A DNA stretch of 64,000 nt from NCBI RefSeq assembly GCF_035582795.1, contig NC_134366.1, positions 150,831,519 through 150,895,518 on the forward strand. Reading direction: 5' to 3'. A program made the translations under genes and the position numbers. Positions within the stretch are counted from its first letter, which is position 1. Each line of letters opens with the position of its first letter. The DNA is from Mycteria americana (taxonomy: Eukaryota > Chordata > Aves > Ciconiiformes > Ciconiidae). Below the pieces are notes generated by a model. It saw nothing but the letters and a program-made list of their open reading frames with translations. It was not told the origin of the DNA and made no database searches. Positions 25,101 to 38,600 of the stretch are shown here, piece after piece.

Positions 25101-28100
25101 GTCTTCTTCCATAGTCTCAGCAGGGAAAATTAGTAGATGACAAACAAATACAACTTATCTACAGACTGAAAGAAGGCCTGCATTTTAAAAAGAATTTCAT
25201 GCTTTTGGATATGGTTGCTAGGAAAAATGGTAACTCTACTTAATCCTTCTTCAAATAATCTCTGACCTCCATAATCTCTGGACTATGACACCTGTTTTCA
25301 CGTGCGATGAGAGATCAAAAGGACACCTCTTGCTGTTAAGCCTGTATACCCCATCGTACTGTAATAAAAATGAAATATCAATTGATGCATCACACTAACG
25401 GCTTAGTGTCAGATAAATCAAATCAAAAGCTTTTGGTCTCCCTCTTTGATGTATTGGCTGTGAGTTTTTCCTTAACAGTAACCATGCGGGCTTTGGAAGC
25501 CCAGGAGGAGTGCAAAGCAGCAGAAAGATCTGAAGAGGGGAAAAATTAGTGTTTTTGACATCAGTCAAACATCTGAGGGCCACGGCCATCTTCCCAGGCA
25601 TCAGTCCTTTTAGTGACACCGAGGGAATGAAAGGACAGATAAGAGGTAGAGGGGGCATGTTTGTGTGTGTGCCTGTGCACACCTGTGTACAGCGAAAGAA
25701 AGATTATACTGGTCAGCTCCAAATACTGTCCCTGAGGGGAGACACAGGACTAGGAGGACTACATTTCTCTCTGGGAGCTGGCTAGGGAGAGATACTGCAA
25801 TATAAAATATCCGCCCTCAGAAGAAATATCCGCAGGGAGAAGAGTCCACGTCTTTAGTAAAGAACATACAGTTTAATTAATTTGACAAAGAAAAATATAT
25901 CCAGGTACACTAGCATGTGGCCGTGAATATTTACAAATTTGATTTCTGAAGTTGTGACACCTAAAGAAAAAAATTTTGAAGGTTGCTGGGGTTTGCAGTG
26001 CATGAGTAAATACCATTAACGTTTTCCCCCACGATGACAGACAGAAAACCAGCATTTGAGCCCAGCATCAGATTAGTTTCTTTCCAATGCTTTCCTGCTG
26101 GCCGGCTGTAGGCAGCTCCTGCTTACTGCCCAGTTTATCCCCTCCGAATTTTCTGTGGCCTTTAGAAAGGCCTGTTTGCACTGAACAAGTACCAGCACCA
26201 GGCAAGAAAACCAGCTGTTTGCCTACAGCACGTGAAAACTTCCTGTTCCCGCCATCACTTCCATCAAAGCTAAGCCCAGTGCCTACAGTAACAACTTGGG
26301 AGGCCAAGGGACAGCGCTACTGGACTAAGAAATGTCCTGGTGTGGGGCACAGAGCAATCGTTAGCTGATGCCATTACACAGGCTCTTCCACTGCACTGAG
26401 GCAATTTCCTAAGGGCCACTAAACAGGTTTTGTACATCAGTATAAAAATGGACACAAGGAACTTTTTCCTTTCCGAGGGTTAAACATGATTTTCAGATAC
26501 CTTGGTGTGGGCATGCCTGCATCTGCATCGGGGGCTACGGCCATGCTGCAGTCCTGTCAACAAAGCAAAGTTGCATCAAAAGCCATTTGCCACTGCGGCC
26601 TGGCCTTGTCCCCGAGATAAGGAGCTGGCTCTTGCAAGGCTTCCTAGACCTCAGGCATTGGTTTGAGCATAGTGCTAGCCTGATGCTGATCAACAGCTTC
26701 CAGATTCACGCTAAGTCATCTCTCGGTGGCAAAGCGGTACCCACTGCTTCGTGTTGCTTCCTCGCAGTTTGCAGGAGCCTCAGTGCCTCCACTACAGCAG
26801 GAGAGGGAGAGGAGGAGGAGGGTAGGAGGGGGACAGTGGTTCCCAGCAGGGCACACCACTTACACAACCTCCTGAATACGTGTACAGCTCGTTCAGCCTT
26901 CTTGATAAAACCACCTCCATCCACACCTGCCCAGGGTTAGAGCATGGAAAGTCTCTCCATGCGGAGACAAACATCATCTGCAGTCAAAATCCTCCGTGAC
27001 CCCAGAAGGGAGTGCGGGAGGAAAGGAGGAGAAAACACCACCCTTTCAAGTGACTTTGGTTTTTTTTCCCCATGTTTATTTGCTTGGCACTGTTATGGTA
27101 TGTTTCCATTTATAAAATTTAAAAAAAATAAAACTTCTATCTTTAAAAGTGGCAACTGAATAAATAAAGCACAAACATAAAAGACAATAAACATGAATGG
27201 AAGAAAATCAGATATGAAACAGCGACGTAGAACAGTAAGTTACATAGACGACTACCTGATTTGCTTTTGTCGGCCAACACTATTTTCCTCAGGTCCATAG
27301 TTAGCCTTATAAGCAACCGGGCCAGGTGCAAATGCCATATGCTTTTTCTTTCCTCCCTGAAGAATTTTTTTTAATTTCTTTCTTTCTTCCTGTTACTGTG
27401 ACAAATACAGCTCTTCTCTAACCTAGAAGACTCTCTAAGGCCTAGTGAAACCAAGCATGAATCTATCCTGAGGAATCTGTGAAGCAAGCAATGGAAAAAG
27501 AGTACCTAGTAACTAGTCTGTCTGGGACTAACAAATATTCTGAAAGATTTGGTTAGAATCTGAACATCCCATATTTTGAAATGAAGGGAAAACAGGACAG
27601 CTGAGACTTTACTTCAGTGATCTCTGAGTAAAAGAGGAGAATAAAAACCTGTTGCTGACATTTGCATTTGTGCACAATGTCCCAAGAACACTTGGCTCAG
27701 GGGATGCTCTTAAAAGTAATGCCCACATTCATCTTCCTGAGCAGGGGGAAGAGAAGCAGCAAAACACGCGGTATTTTCAAGTGTTCTTTAAAAACCCTAA
27801 CAAATTAAAACAAAACAAACAAACAAAAGGGTGAGGGCACACCGTGTAAATGGTAGTCCCTTTCCATAATGAATACACTAAAGAGAGAGAAGAAATACAT
27901 TTTGTGAAAAGGTATTTTAAAACAAACTTAACAGGGCAAGTCCCCAAGTGCAACTTAATGACTTCAGACTGAACCATCAATGTAATTTTGCCTTTCCTCA
28001 AAAAGATTAAGCCATTACTTCACCTGGCACAACACCACAGTGAGAAACAACATGCACTATCCAGGACTTGTCTTCTCCAAGGCTTTCATTGGCAATAGTG

Positions 28101-29325
28101 GACATGGCACTGCTGCAGCACAGCCTGATATAGAAATATCCCAAAGCCAATTTCCCAGCCAGCTATATATTATAGAACATCCATCATTGCCTTTGGAAGT
28201 CCAGAAAGAAATGCCACAGTAAGCTGGAGCCCTTAATATTTATGAATGCAAAGAAATAAAGACTTCCTCACGTCATAAGGTCTTTTTAATTAGTTTTATA
28301 ATCCTGTATACACTTAAAAATGTAACCCTCATCATATCACATTGATAAAACAGCATGCACACAAAGTGCTTTACAGAAGTTGTACAGTATACATTCTGCT
28401 TGGAAGCACCAGTGCCTATCAATGGCGACTAAGGCTCTCTCATGTACTTGTGCACAGATTCACTCATCATGAGCCGTATTTATATTTGGAAGTTCAACAC
28501 ACTGGACGGAGAAGCAGCCCGAGCCACTATGCACTCTCACCTCAATATACCTGGGCAAATACAGGCAAGCTGTTATTTACTGTAAATAAACAGTAAATAA
28601 TTATAACGTCCAATAACTGTCAGATTAATTCAGATTAGCAGTAGAATTTTGTCACTTCAAATATACCATGGTTCACTAAGGAGTTTTGTTCATGAGTCCC
28701 TTTTTACTAAAGTGTCTTTGTGGGCAAATTCTTAGAGAATAATTTTTTAAAAATTAGAAAAGAAATGGGCTATGGAATCAAATTTGAGACTTAAATGTAT
28801 TCGCTTTTCCTAGTTAAGCCTATCCATTACCTATTGCTGTTCTCATTACACTATAAAATCAAAGGAGCACCTAAAGCTGCTAATGTCCGCTAGTACCTCC
28901 AAGTAAAGGATGTCTAGAAAGACTTCCAACATATTGGGGTGGTGCTGAGCTCTTTCTGGGTTAGGCCTTTAGCAACCTGAGATCACAGAGAGAGGGACTT
29001 CCACAAAGCACTGCGGATTTCTGTCCTTAGACTGGCCTGATGCTCTTCCATTGAGATCCTCAGACTCCTAGAGCCTGCAGCAATGTCTTGAGCTGGAAAA
29101 ATCCTTTCCAGAGCTGACTTTGAGAGATGAGGTTTTCTGCACTCACAGTTCGGCTCACAGTATTATAGAAAGGAAATAAAAGCATGAGACATGGCTATGG
29201 AAATGAATATTAATGGTTACTATTAACATAATTTAGCTTCAGTTAGAATGAACAACAAGACGACAATTATACATGAAAAATTAGCTTTTATTACAAATGT
29301 TTAGTAATAAGTAATGATTTTTCAA

Positions 29326-29340
29326 TTTTTTTTTTTTTTT
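29326..29340. repeat. Poly(T) run
   Basis: Fifteen consecutive T in an AT-rich intergenic stretch. It is a simple mononucleotide repeat with no evidence of function. Confidence 0.85.
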
Positions 29341-30711
29341 ACTTACTAAACCTAAACATACAAAGTCAGAAGCAAACAAGAAATTGCTTGGTTAAAATCT
29401 TACTGAAGGTTAACTTGTCAGTAGTTCTATCAGATTTCCTGCAAGGCTTGCTTTTAAAATGTCTTATTTATTGTACTATCAGCTTTCCTTTACAGAGATG
29501 CTCATCCTCCAGTAGAGATGTGTAGTCATCAACATGGATGATTTGATTCATTTATATAAACAGAAGAAAGAAAAAATAAGTTGTATCCATCTCTCAGTAT
29601 AAAACCTATTTCTATATGTTACGCTTGCACATAATTTAGAGCCTGATACACTGGCTTCTGAAGCCAAAGACAGCTCTTACACTGACTGCAGCATGCACCA
29701 TATCAGAAGGGCAACGTTACTAATTTCATATTAATTGGTGAAAGTATTCTTTGGTCACAAACATCCTATATCTACCCAGTTTACAGTATCTCAGAAACTA
29801 TTTTTCACCCTTTTTAAATAGCTTGTTTACATTTTTATTTTATTCCATGGCTTTGAGATTTTTCTCCTGCATGTATAATCCATATCTGTGTGCATGCATG
29901 TGCACAAAATGTATTCGAGTTGTTTCTATGCAGACAGATCAGGAGTGAAGAAAGGATGTCCTTTATCTTCTGATACTTTTCAGATGTCAGACTGCAACAG
30001 CTCTAGTCTAAAATGGCCTTTTACTGGAGTCCCTCTGGATAGGCAATTCATATTTAGTGCACTGCATTAGTAAAGTTTTCAGAATCACAAAATATGAAAA
30101 CTGTGATCATTTCATTACATTGTCTATTACACTGTAAAGCCACATTATTCAAAATCAAAGTCTTATTTTTGGTGGGAAAAGTTTAAGAGAGTAAGGGAAA
30201 AGAAAGCTGCTAATGATGCAAGCAAGAGTGTCTGGACAATGACACTTTGCTTAAAAGGCACACCAAGAAAAGGCAAGCTAGGTTCCTCTCCTGATGGTTT
30301 AAATCTGTTTTATATTTTTTCTTATATACACAGATATGCATATATATGTGTGTATACCTACACAAATATATGTACGCTCACATACCTTTGAGTTTTTGAG
30401 AATAGAAAGTTCAAGAATTAGAAATTCATTTTAAATAAATAAGAATGACACTAATAGGGGGAGGTTGGTGCTGTTATTTTTTGCTGCATTATGATTATAA
30501 TCTAGTGACACAGTGATATGATTATACCATTTTTTACTCTACATCATTTCATTGTATAAATGTGAGGCATAAGACTATCAGGTGCATTTATCTTGCCTAA
30601 AGTAATTTTTATGGATCTTCTGTGTTCTTGCTTTTTCATAAGGGATGGTCATTACTTTAAGAAATATGAAGAGAGTTGAGGGTAATGTTGTTCTAACAAT
30701 CACAATTAAAA

Positions 30712-30717
30712 TTTATT
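30712..30717 (-). terminator. STK3: Candidate STK3 poly(A) signal
   Basis: TTTATT on the plus strand reads AATAAA on the minus strand, 1.78 kb beyond the STK3 stop codon. It is the first exact AATAAA I find downstream of the stop on that strand. A variant ATTAAA (plus-strand TTTAAT, 31730-31735) lies about 760 nt after the stop and would give a shorter 3' UTR. The choice between them is open. Confidence 0.35.
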
Positions 30718-32493
30718 TGACTCTAGGGTTTACATGTTAGAGCGTGGCGTGCACGCAAACACACACACAGAATGACAATGACAACAATGGCTGTATACAG
30801 CTCAAACCAAAGTACTGGTCCCAGCACGGCTGTAGTAGGCTGATCTTGTAAAAACTTTTGTTTTCCTTTCGCACAAGCTTTATGATATAATGCATCGTTT
30901 CCAAAATCTGCACTGTTCCATCTAAATGGTCCACATATGATGATGGTAAATGTTAAGAGGTATGAGATGATTACTAACTTCCAGAAAACATTTAACAGAA
31001 GATGCCCATACAGTAGTCACCATTAAAAGTTTAACAGCTGAAGGTTGAATGTGAAGATCTTTTCAGCTGTATTGTTTAAAGAAGTATGACTATCACAGTA
31101 AAGTTATTTACACAAAAGGCAACAATAGTAAAGATATCAATAGAGAACACAGTAGATTGTTCAGAAAGTGGATCACATTTTCTGCTAAGTCTGAAATACT
31201 TCTTGCAATGTTGTAAATTCTATCTACTAGATATCCCACAATATAAACCAGACAGAAGAACTTGTAAAAAGATATTAAGAGCTTGGTCCTGCATTTCTGA
31301 TTCCCCAAAATCTACCACAGAAGACCACAGGAGTTTTGAATGTTTAGCAATTGCAGGACAAAACCCTCAGAGGACTGTAAAATGTTGCTTCTTTTCAGCA
31401 CTTATTATATATATAAGTATTCAATTGATTTTTCTTTGGCTTTTAAATCACTATCCCTTCGTATCTATAACGTGAAACCAACTCAAACCAAACCCAAACC
31501 ACTAATAACTTCCCTCTCCCCTCAAAACAGTGATAAAAAATTAAATGAACCAGAAAACATATCTAGAAAGTGTAGCTGTTACTTCATTATAAAACTACGG
31601 TGCAAAATAGAGGTTTATACTGGTCAGAATTGCAATAGCAATTGGAAATTTACACTGAAGGAGTGACTGCAAGTATTGCTTCTCCTTAATAACAGAAAAA
31701 TCAAAACTGATTAGGCACTTGTTTTCTTGTTTAATGAGAGATCATTCAGTGTGTGTAAAAATGATAGAAATACTCTCTAAAAGAATGCTCTGTAGCATAA
31801 CAACTGTATTGCTCAACTACAGCCACAGTCCCTGGTTCAGGAGAGCAGAAAAACATGTGCCTATTACTTATTTTATGCTTAAATCCTACTGATACGAATG
31901 GGCTGGATACATGTTCAAGTGCTGTCCTGAACTGGGATGCTTGCCGAAATTGGAGTTCTAAAAGACAATATAGTGGTGAGCTTCTTTTCATTATACTACA
32001 ATACCAATTTTATCTAATCCAGCTCTGCTCTCCACAATATTGTCCTCGTACTTCCTAATAAAAAAGAAAACAGGCATAAAATAAATAGGATAACCAAAGA
32101 TTACATAATAAATATGCTACTAAGTGGGAGGAAAAATATATTGCAACGTAAGGCTCTGTAGTGTTGCACAATCAAGAAATCGTTCCAGGTGCTCCAAAAC
32201 ACAACTCCTAATGTACAACACCAAGTTACCACTGTACACCTGAAAAAGATTTGGAAGTAACAGGTTAAACTTCTATTACATTAAACATTTGAAAATATAA
32301 ACAAGTGGTAATGTGTTTCACTGCCTGTGCAGAACAGCATGTATGTTCTTTCGCTGCTCCAATTGTCATTGCTTGTGAAGGAAAACTCAAAAGATTGGGG
32401 TTTTGAAAACTCTCATAATCGAATTCCTTCAGACTTACAAAGTTACCAGTGTCCACACTGACTCATAGTATTATCTCTGAAAGTAAAACAAAC
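30718..32493 (-). other. STK3: Probable STK3 3' UTR
   Basis: AT-rich non-coding sequence directly downstream of the STK3 stop codon on the minus strand. The lower boundary depends on which poly(A) signal is used. Short frames here on the plus strand, such as the 129-codon one at 31086-31475, show no domain and are taken as chance. Confidence 0.45.
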
Positions 32494-32652
32494 TCAGAAA
32501 TTTTGTTGCCTCCGTTTCTTTGCATCCATCGCATCTAGGATAGGTTGCCTCTTTGCAGTGTACCTCTGACGAAGCTCCTCAATTTCTCGTTCCATCATAG
32601 GGTCCAAAGCCTTTAATCGCATCTGTAATTCTTCTAAACTCAGATTCTTTAA
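32494..32652 (-). CDS. STK3: Serine/threonine kinase 3 (MST2), last coding exon, partial
   Basis: The final 52 codons and TGA stop of STK3, the Hippo-pathway kinase that with SAV1 activates LATS1/2. The exon encodes LKNLSLEELQ through AMDAKKRRQQNF, which I recognise as the vertebrate MST2 C-terminus (about residues 440-491 of 491). It forms nearly all of the SARAH domain, a long amphipathic helix (visible heptads around 'ALDPMMEREIEELRQRY') that mediates MST dimerisation and binding to SAV1 and RASSF proteins. The acceptor is a pyrimidine tract ending 'gttttacag' (AG at 32654-32653), and the exon begins in phase 0. The kinase domain and earlier exons are not in the window, so they must lie beyond 64000 unless a short exon was missed. 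The terminal exon is intact and very conserved. Confidence 0.97.
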   Translation of the reverse strand, partial: LKNLSLEELQMRLKALDPMMEREIEELRQRYTAKRQPILDAMDAKKRRQQNF

Positions 32653-35600
32653 CTGTAAAACAACCACCAAACAAAAAGAAGAAAAGCACAAAAAATATTA
32701 AAAACTATTTACAATGAAAATGAAAACCACCACCTTTCATAATCCTTTAACTTACAGTTGCGGTGTTGTGTTTGTTTTTTTTTTTTTAAACACACTTTGA
32801 GTGTATGTATACACATATATAACTGTTTATATAACCAAAAGCCTTAGTATGCTCCACGGTAAATAATTTAACAGTATAGAAAAATACAAACACACACGGT
32901 ACATTTAATTAAAAAAAATACAATTACTTTGCAAACGTTGCAAATAGGTTGCAAATAAATATAGGGCTGGAGTTTAACTCATTAGGCTGAAAAAAAGCAT
33001 GCCACAGTATACACAATTATGTTCATGTATATAAATTATATTGCCTAATCAAATACTTCTTACTGAACTTCAGTAGAACTTCTTATAGAAGCCTGAAAAA
33101 TAGACAGCTGCTGTTAGTAATAGTCTGACAGATATTTAGAGGTACTTTCCGATAAGAATGACAAGGCACCTGTCTTCCTCAACAGATTGCTGCCAGAACT
33201 AGTCAAAGCAAATTGCCAACAGAGTGTTTAAATAATACATGAAATAATTTTCTGAATTCATGGGAGGGAGTTACCTTTGACCAAGCTCTTCTCTTTCTAA
33301 AACTATTTTCTCACAAATGTTAAACAGTTCATTACATTGTATTCATTAAGAGCGATGGGTCATATAACAAGTAAATTGCTTCACTGGCTTTGCTGGCTGC
33401 TGCAAATGAGTTGGAGTCCTCAGGTGCTGGAGCATGTCAGGCACTGCTGCCCCAGCTGCCCTTGCACGGAAGGATCTACATTGGAAATATGTTCCTTTGG
33501 CTGGCCTATGTATTTTTTTCTTTTTTCCTTGATGAAGTCTAGTGCCTTTCTGCATTTTCTCTCTTGTCAGAATTGCCTATGTGCCAATTACTCTTCACCG
33601 AGTGTGAAAAATATCAACAAATTTCAAGGAGCACAAATAATTTCATCCTAGGAAAGTGATAATCTATATTTTGTTTGCAAATATTCTGACATTGCAAACA
33701 AGCACACCACCTAACTCAGGGGCAAAAAAAAAAAAGAAAAAGTTTTCTGAATCATCCTGCTAATTGGTCGACACTTCGTTCGTGAATCTAGGGCAGTCTT
33801 CCATCAACACAGTCTGATCTGTTTTCCCTGAGGAATGAAATGCTACTTTTGATCTTTATTTTTATCAGCATCTGAGGTATATAAATTAACAACACATATT
33901 GCTACATACAGTCCAAACCCCAGCATTATGACTTCTACTAATAGAGTACACTGTACATAGTAAACAAATAACTTAAAAGTCATAATAAAGAGGGAGTGCA
34001 GATCAGAAATTCACAGAAGAGCCTAAGGAAGGAGATGCACATTTTCATGCAACATCATTTTAACAATAAGATTCCTAATGAAGATGAGAATTAAAATGCA
34101 GATGTCAAAATACCTTCCAGGATCAAAGATCCTTAGACCTGTATGAGCTTCAGAGACCTCAGATGCGCTCAGTAGCTCATCAGTAATGTCTGTCTCTCCC
34201 AAGGACAAATGACACCTTTCATTTCTTAGGAGGGAAAGAGTTGCCTCCCAAGGAATTAAATATAATCTAGTTTACTGTATTTCTCCCATTTGGTATATGC
34301 AAGAAAGGATGGGGAAAAGGAATCATAATTCCTCAGTCACCAAGACTTTTGCAGAAAAACACCTTTCTGTTTTCAGAGAAAGAAAAGATTAAAAAAAAAA
34401 CCCCAAACACAACATTATCTTTCATTTTTAGCCCATTGGTAAATGTAACTGGCACACGACAGACACTTTTCAGTGAAGGTATTCTTTTAGAGGACTGAAG
34501 TGTCAAAGAGATTTGCAGTATAATGAGAAGAGACAACAGTGCCGATTCCCCTGTTTAACTGATCTCAACGCAGCACAGATGAGAGGAGCAATAAAACCAC
34601 TTTTTTTAGCATGTGTGAGGGGAGAAACATATTTGGGGCTCCATAGACCAGCAAATGGACTATGGAAGGCACCATGAATAATCTCTTGAGTGTTTTGTGA
34701 GAACTGCCACTGATGAAGTCTCCTACCCGCTCTGGGCCACCCTGGGTAGCTATTCCCTTTCAGTCACCACTATAGACATCAGGCTTACGCTGGCAAGAAC
34801 AGACTCCAACTCATGTGATCACATAATTATTCTGCACTGAAAAACATTTTTTTTATAAATTGTCAGAGAAGAATGTGATGGGTGAGTTTTTATTTAAATT
34901 TCAATCAAGAAACAGAGCCAGCAAACAGAATTAAATATTCTTTAAAGATCACAGACAGCTGGGCTGGAAATTAAAATATAAAGAGAATGAATTTTTAAAT
35001 CCAGAGAATAAGAATCGTTCAGAATGATCTCAGCCACGTCACCCAGGGGACCCAGGGAGCTGCAGTACTCAGCTGTATGAACGGCTGATGCTCAGGACAG
35101 TCAAAGGAAGTAAATGACAGAAAACAGGGACATTAAGAAACTGAAAAGAGACTTACGAAGGTCTCATCTATCTGACACCAGATGCTGGATTAGGCAGAGC
35201 GCTCTATGTACCATAGAAAACCACTTAAGCACATCTAAAAGCCACAGCTGACTCTAGGGGGTGTGTGTCCGTGTCCATGGACATGTATGTCTCCTTGGTA
35301 AATTTAAAAATATTTTTTCTTTACTTCTGTCTGTGCTATAGATATTACCTTGTAAAGCCTGAAGCCTGCAAAAGCCTAAATGCTGAATGCAACAGCAAAT
35401 GTATCAAATGAGACGCACAGAAATAATTCAAACAAGATATTTAATTATTCCTATGTAATTTATTCCCCTGCACAATAAATATTTTTATTCAAATTCTTAA
35501 AGCAATAGAGCTCAGCACTCTCACTTACTTTCACTTGCAAACAGTTTGCAATTTAAACTGCCATAAATTATTTCCCACGTAGTTTGTTGTTGTAAATACT

Positions 35601-38600
35601 AGGGCTACCAGCGTTAATGGGAAGAGAGGAAAGCATTCAGCTGTGCAAGCTACAGGAATTCAAAAAGGTTTTAAATTATATTTTGATAGCTTTTTAAAAG
35701 CTGTAAACTGTAGCAGTTCAGTAATCAGGATAGTATGTGTCTGACAATGATAGTTCAATTTCTGCCACTCCAAATAATGGAATCAATCATGTCCTTTCGG
35801 AGATCAAACACCCACAATCACAACAGACAGCAATTAGTGTCAAGATGGGCCACCTCCAAGACAGAGGTCTTCAGTGACTGGAGTTTCTGGTAAAAGCATT
35901 TGCCTTCACTGGGACCCCTCATGTCACCAGGTAATCACATGGGTTTGGGAAAGCAACAGTCCGAACTTCAATTTATAATGCCATGAATCTATCAATTACA
36001 TAAAATAATATATAATATTCAGAAAGTGTGTGCATCTGTTTTACACAGACATTTCGTCTTTTAGAGCGGGTATGCATACTCAGTTTTCCAGTAGAAAAAG
36101 GTGTTTACAGAAAAAAAAAAACCTTTTCTCCTGAAAGGTATATTTCTTAATCTAATCACTAAAGAGAGTTACAATGGATAAGGGAAGTAAGGAAAAAAAC
36201 AAGGCAAAACTGTCTCCAGATTCAGATAACACTGAATAATTTCTTCTACAAGCCGATGGATTCTCAAGACACAGTCGCACCCAAAGAAGCCACGCTGAAA
36301 TTCTCTTCTCTGCTTTGCTAGAGCAAAGGAAGCAGACTTTGCCTACGAAGAGAACAGCTAACAGTCATCCTTGCAGGGCAAGCTCCCAGTGGTGCAAGCT
36401 GAGTGCCAGCAGCTCGTGCCTCTGCCTTCTCCTCTCCTGGATGTAGGGGAAATCCTGGCAGAAGAAAGGCACCTATGCAGAATGGAGCTCCATCAACCCA
36501 AGCTTCCAGCGGCAGAAGGTCCTTTCAGCAGCGCCACCCTGAGCTGGGACAACCAGCACAGAATCAAAGCTTAACTAACCTTTTAACTGAACTTACTTTG
36601 GTCAATACCTGTTTCAGGTTGATTGCATTTTTTACATGTCTGCGAACAGCGACACACAAGGCATTCTTTCCTCACATACTGATGTGGTTGTTTCTCAGAA
36701 CCAAACTTCAGCAAGGGAAGTGCAATAATTTTTACTTTTTTGGTCTTTCAGTCTAACTTCTTGCATCCCAGATGGACCAGCTTCATTGGGATCAGTATTT
36801 TCAGCAAACCAAAGAGTAATTAATTGCAGTCAATACTACTTCTGCCTGCAAGAGGACCTTTACATATTTTGTTCGCAACCCTGGTCAAATCATACTGACA
36901 AAAATTCAGACCAAAATGGGTGCTTGGAAAATATATATGCGTTCCTGTCTACAGACCTGAGTTCTGTAGCAGTAAGCTGAGAAGGAAGGAGATGAAGTAC
37001 AACCAAAAATGGACTCTCAGAAGTCATCAAGTCAACGGGTGCAATGCAAATCCTGACTACTGGCTTCCACATGTGTCCGGCACAGGAGTCAGGAGGAAGG
37101 ACAGGCATCCGAGATACTCGGTGGTGCCTGCGGTCCATGGATTTAGGTGAAGGGGTCTGGAAAAGAGTCTGGAACTCATTAGCCGCACTTGGCCAGCACA
37201 TATCCCTAGCCATCCAAACTTTTCAGGGGGCGAAAGCCAAAGTTTTGGTGGATGTAACACACTATAATCTTAATCCACCCTTGACAGCTAACAGAGGTAA
37301 ATAAAACCTCTAGGCCTGTGATGTTTTCAATATGATAAAATTAGATTTCATTAGTAATTCCATAATGCATGAGTTACCATTGCAAATCTCCAGTCTATCA
37401 AACTAAATTATGGAATACTGCCATTAAGCTGGCACAACGAAAACAAGCAAATGTATTTTCAGGGTTTAAATTGTTAAGAAAATAGATATTCAATCAAAAA
37501 ATAATCTGTATCAAGTTGTTGTGTTTACTTGAAAAAACAAATTCTTCCTAGCAACTGCTTAAATGAATCTTACAGATGCAACATGCCTTATTAGAGGCCT
37601 TTGATTAAAAAAATATGGATTGTTAATACTGTATTCTGAGTCATCTATTTTCCCATCTGCTAGTAATTCCTACAATATGAACTATCAACAGAATGGCTAA
37701 CAACAATAATTTTCTAAGGCAATTGCAGAAGTGGGTTGCCTATAGCACTTTCTAAGATTTAACCAGTGCATGCCTTGGATTGTTTTGTGTTGTTAGTGGC
37801 CTCAGGTAAGAGAAACTCTTTCTCTCCAGCTGTTCCCTTCCCTCTGCTAAGCAGAGTTTTCTTTTCTCTAATGGAATGAGCTCCACTGATGATTTCAAAC
37901 GCTTTTTTTACTAATATGAAAAGTTAGACGTGAGTCAGGATCCAAAAGGTACAAGGTGGGCCTTTTCTGACCAATTTTTCTGGTCTACAAATTCAAACTC
38001 AAAATCCATGAATCTGACTTACGTAGCAGTTTTCTCAGGCCTGTGTGCAAGGAAATACTCCACTGTTGTCTGTTCAGCTGCTCCCGTGCGGGAATGAGGG
38101 GAGAACCGCTGTATGTCCTGTGCTGACAGGGCAAACTGTGCTGACCATAAGCAGTGTCAGGCAATGAGCTGAGACACCCACTGGCCACACATCAGAGCCC
38201 TGACTTGCTGTCATCCCCACCCCTGCTGTCACTACAGCGGGCAAATCAGTCACAAGAAAACAAACTTGGATGGGGGATTGAGTGAAAGCATTTATTTCAG
38301 GATATTTGAAAAGCATGTCTCCTTGTTGCAAAACATGGGGTTATACAAATATAAGAAGGATGTCATTTGCTATCATTATTTTTTACAATTTAGGAGAGAG
38401 AAGGAGTGACAACCTAACTTTCAAAAGCCAAATTTCATCCCACAGGACTGCAGTTACCTTAATCATTTTAAGGAGTAAAATAAGCACGTGGCACTGAGAG
38501 AAAATTAAAGATGGACAAGTTAACGTAATTTTAAAAAGTCTTTTTAGGGACAAAATTGTATATAAATGTCCCATCATTAATTCCTATTTTCATGAGTAAA

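Larger units (their letters stand above)
18916..30700. other. Intergenic DNA between KCNS2 and STK3
   Basis: About 11.8 kb between the two converging genes. I see no exon, RNA gene or CR1 copy. Open frames are short and unsupported. A 33-bp tandem duplication lies at 22045-22110 and a T15 run at 29326-29340. Slightly more GC-rich patches occur around 22.7-24.0 kb and 26.0-27.0 kb but contain no frame I recognise. Confidence 0.55.
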
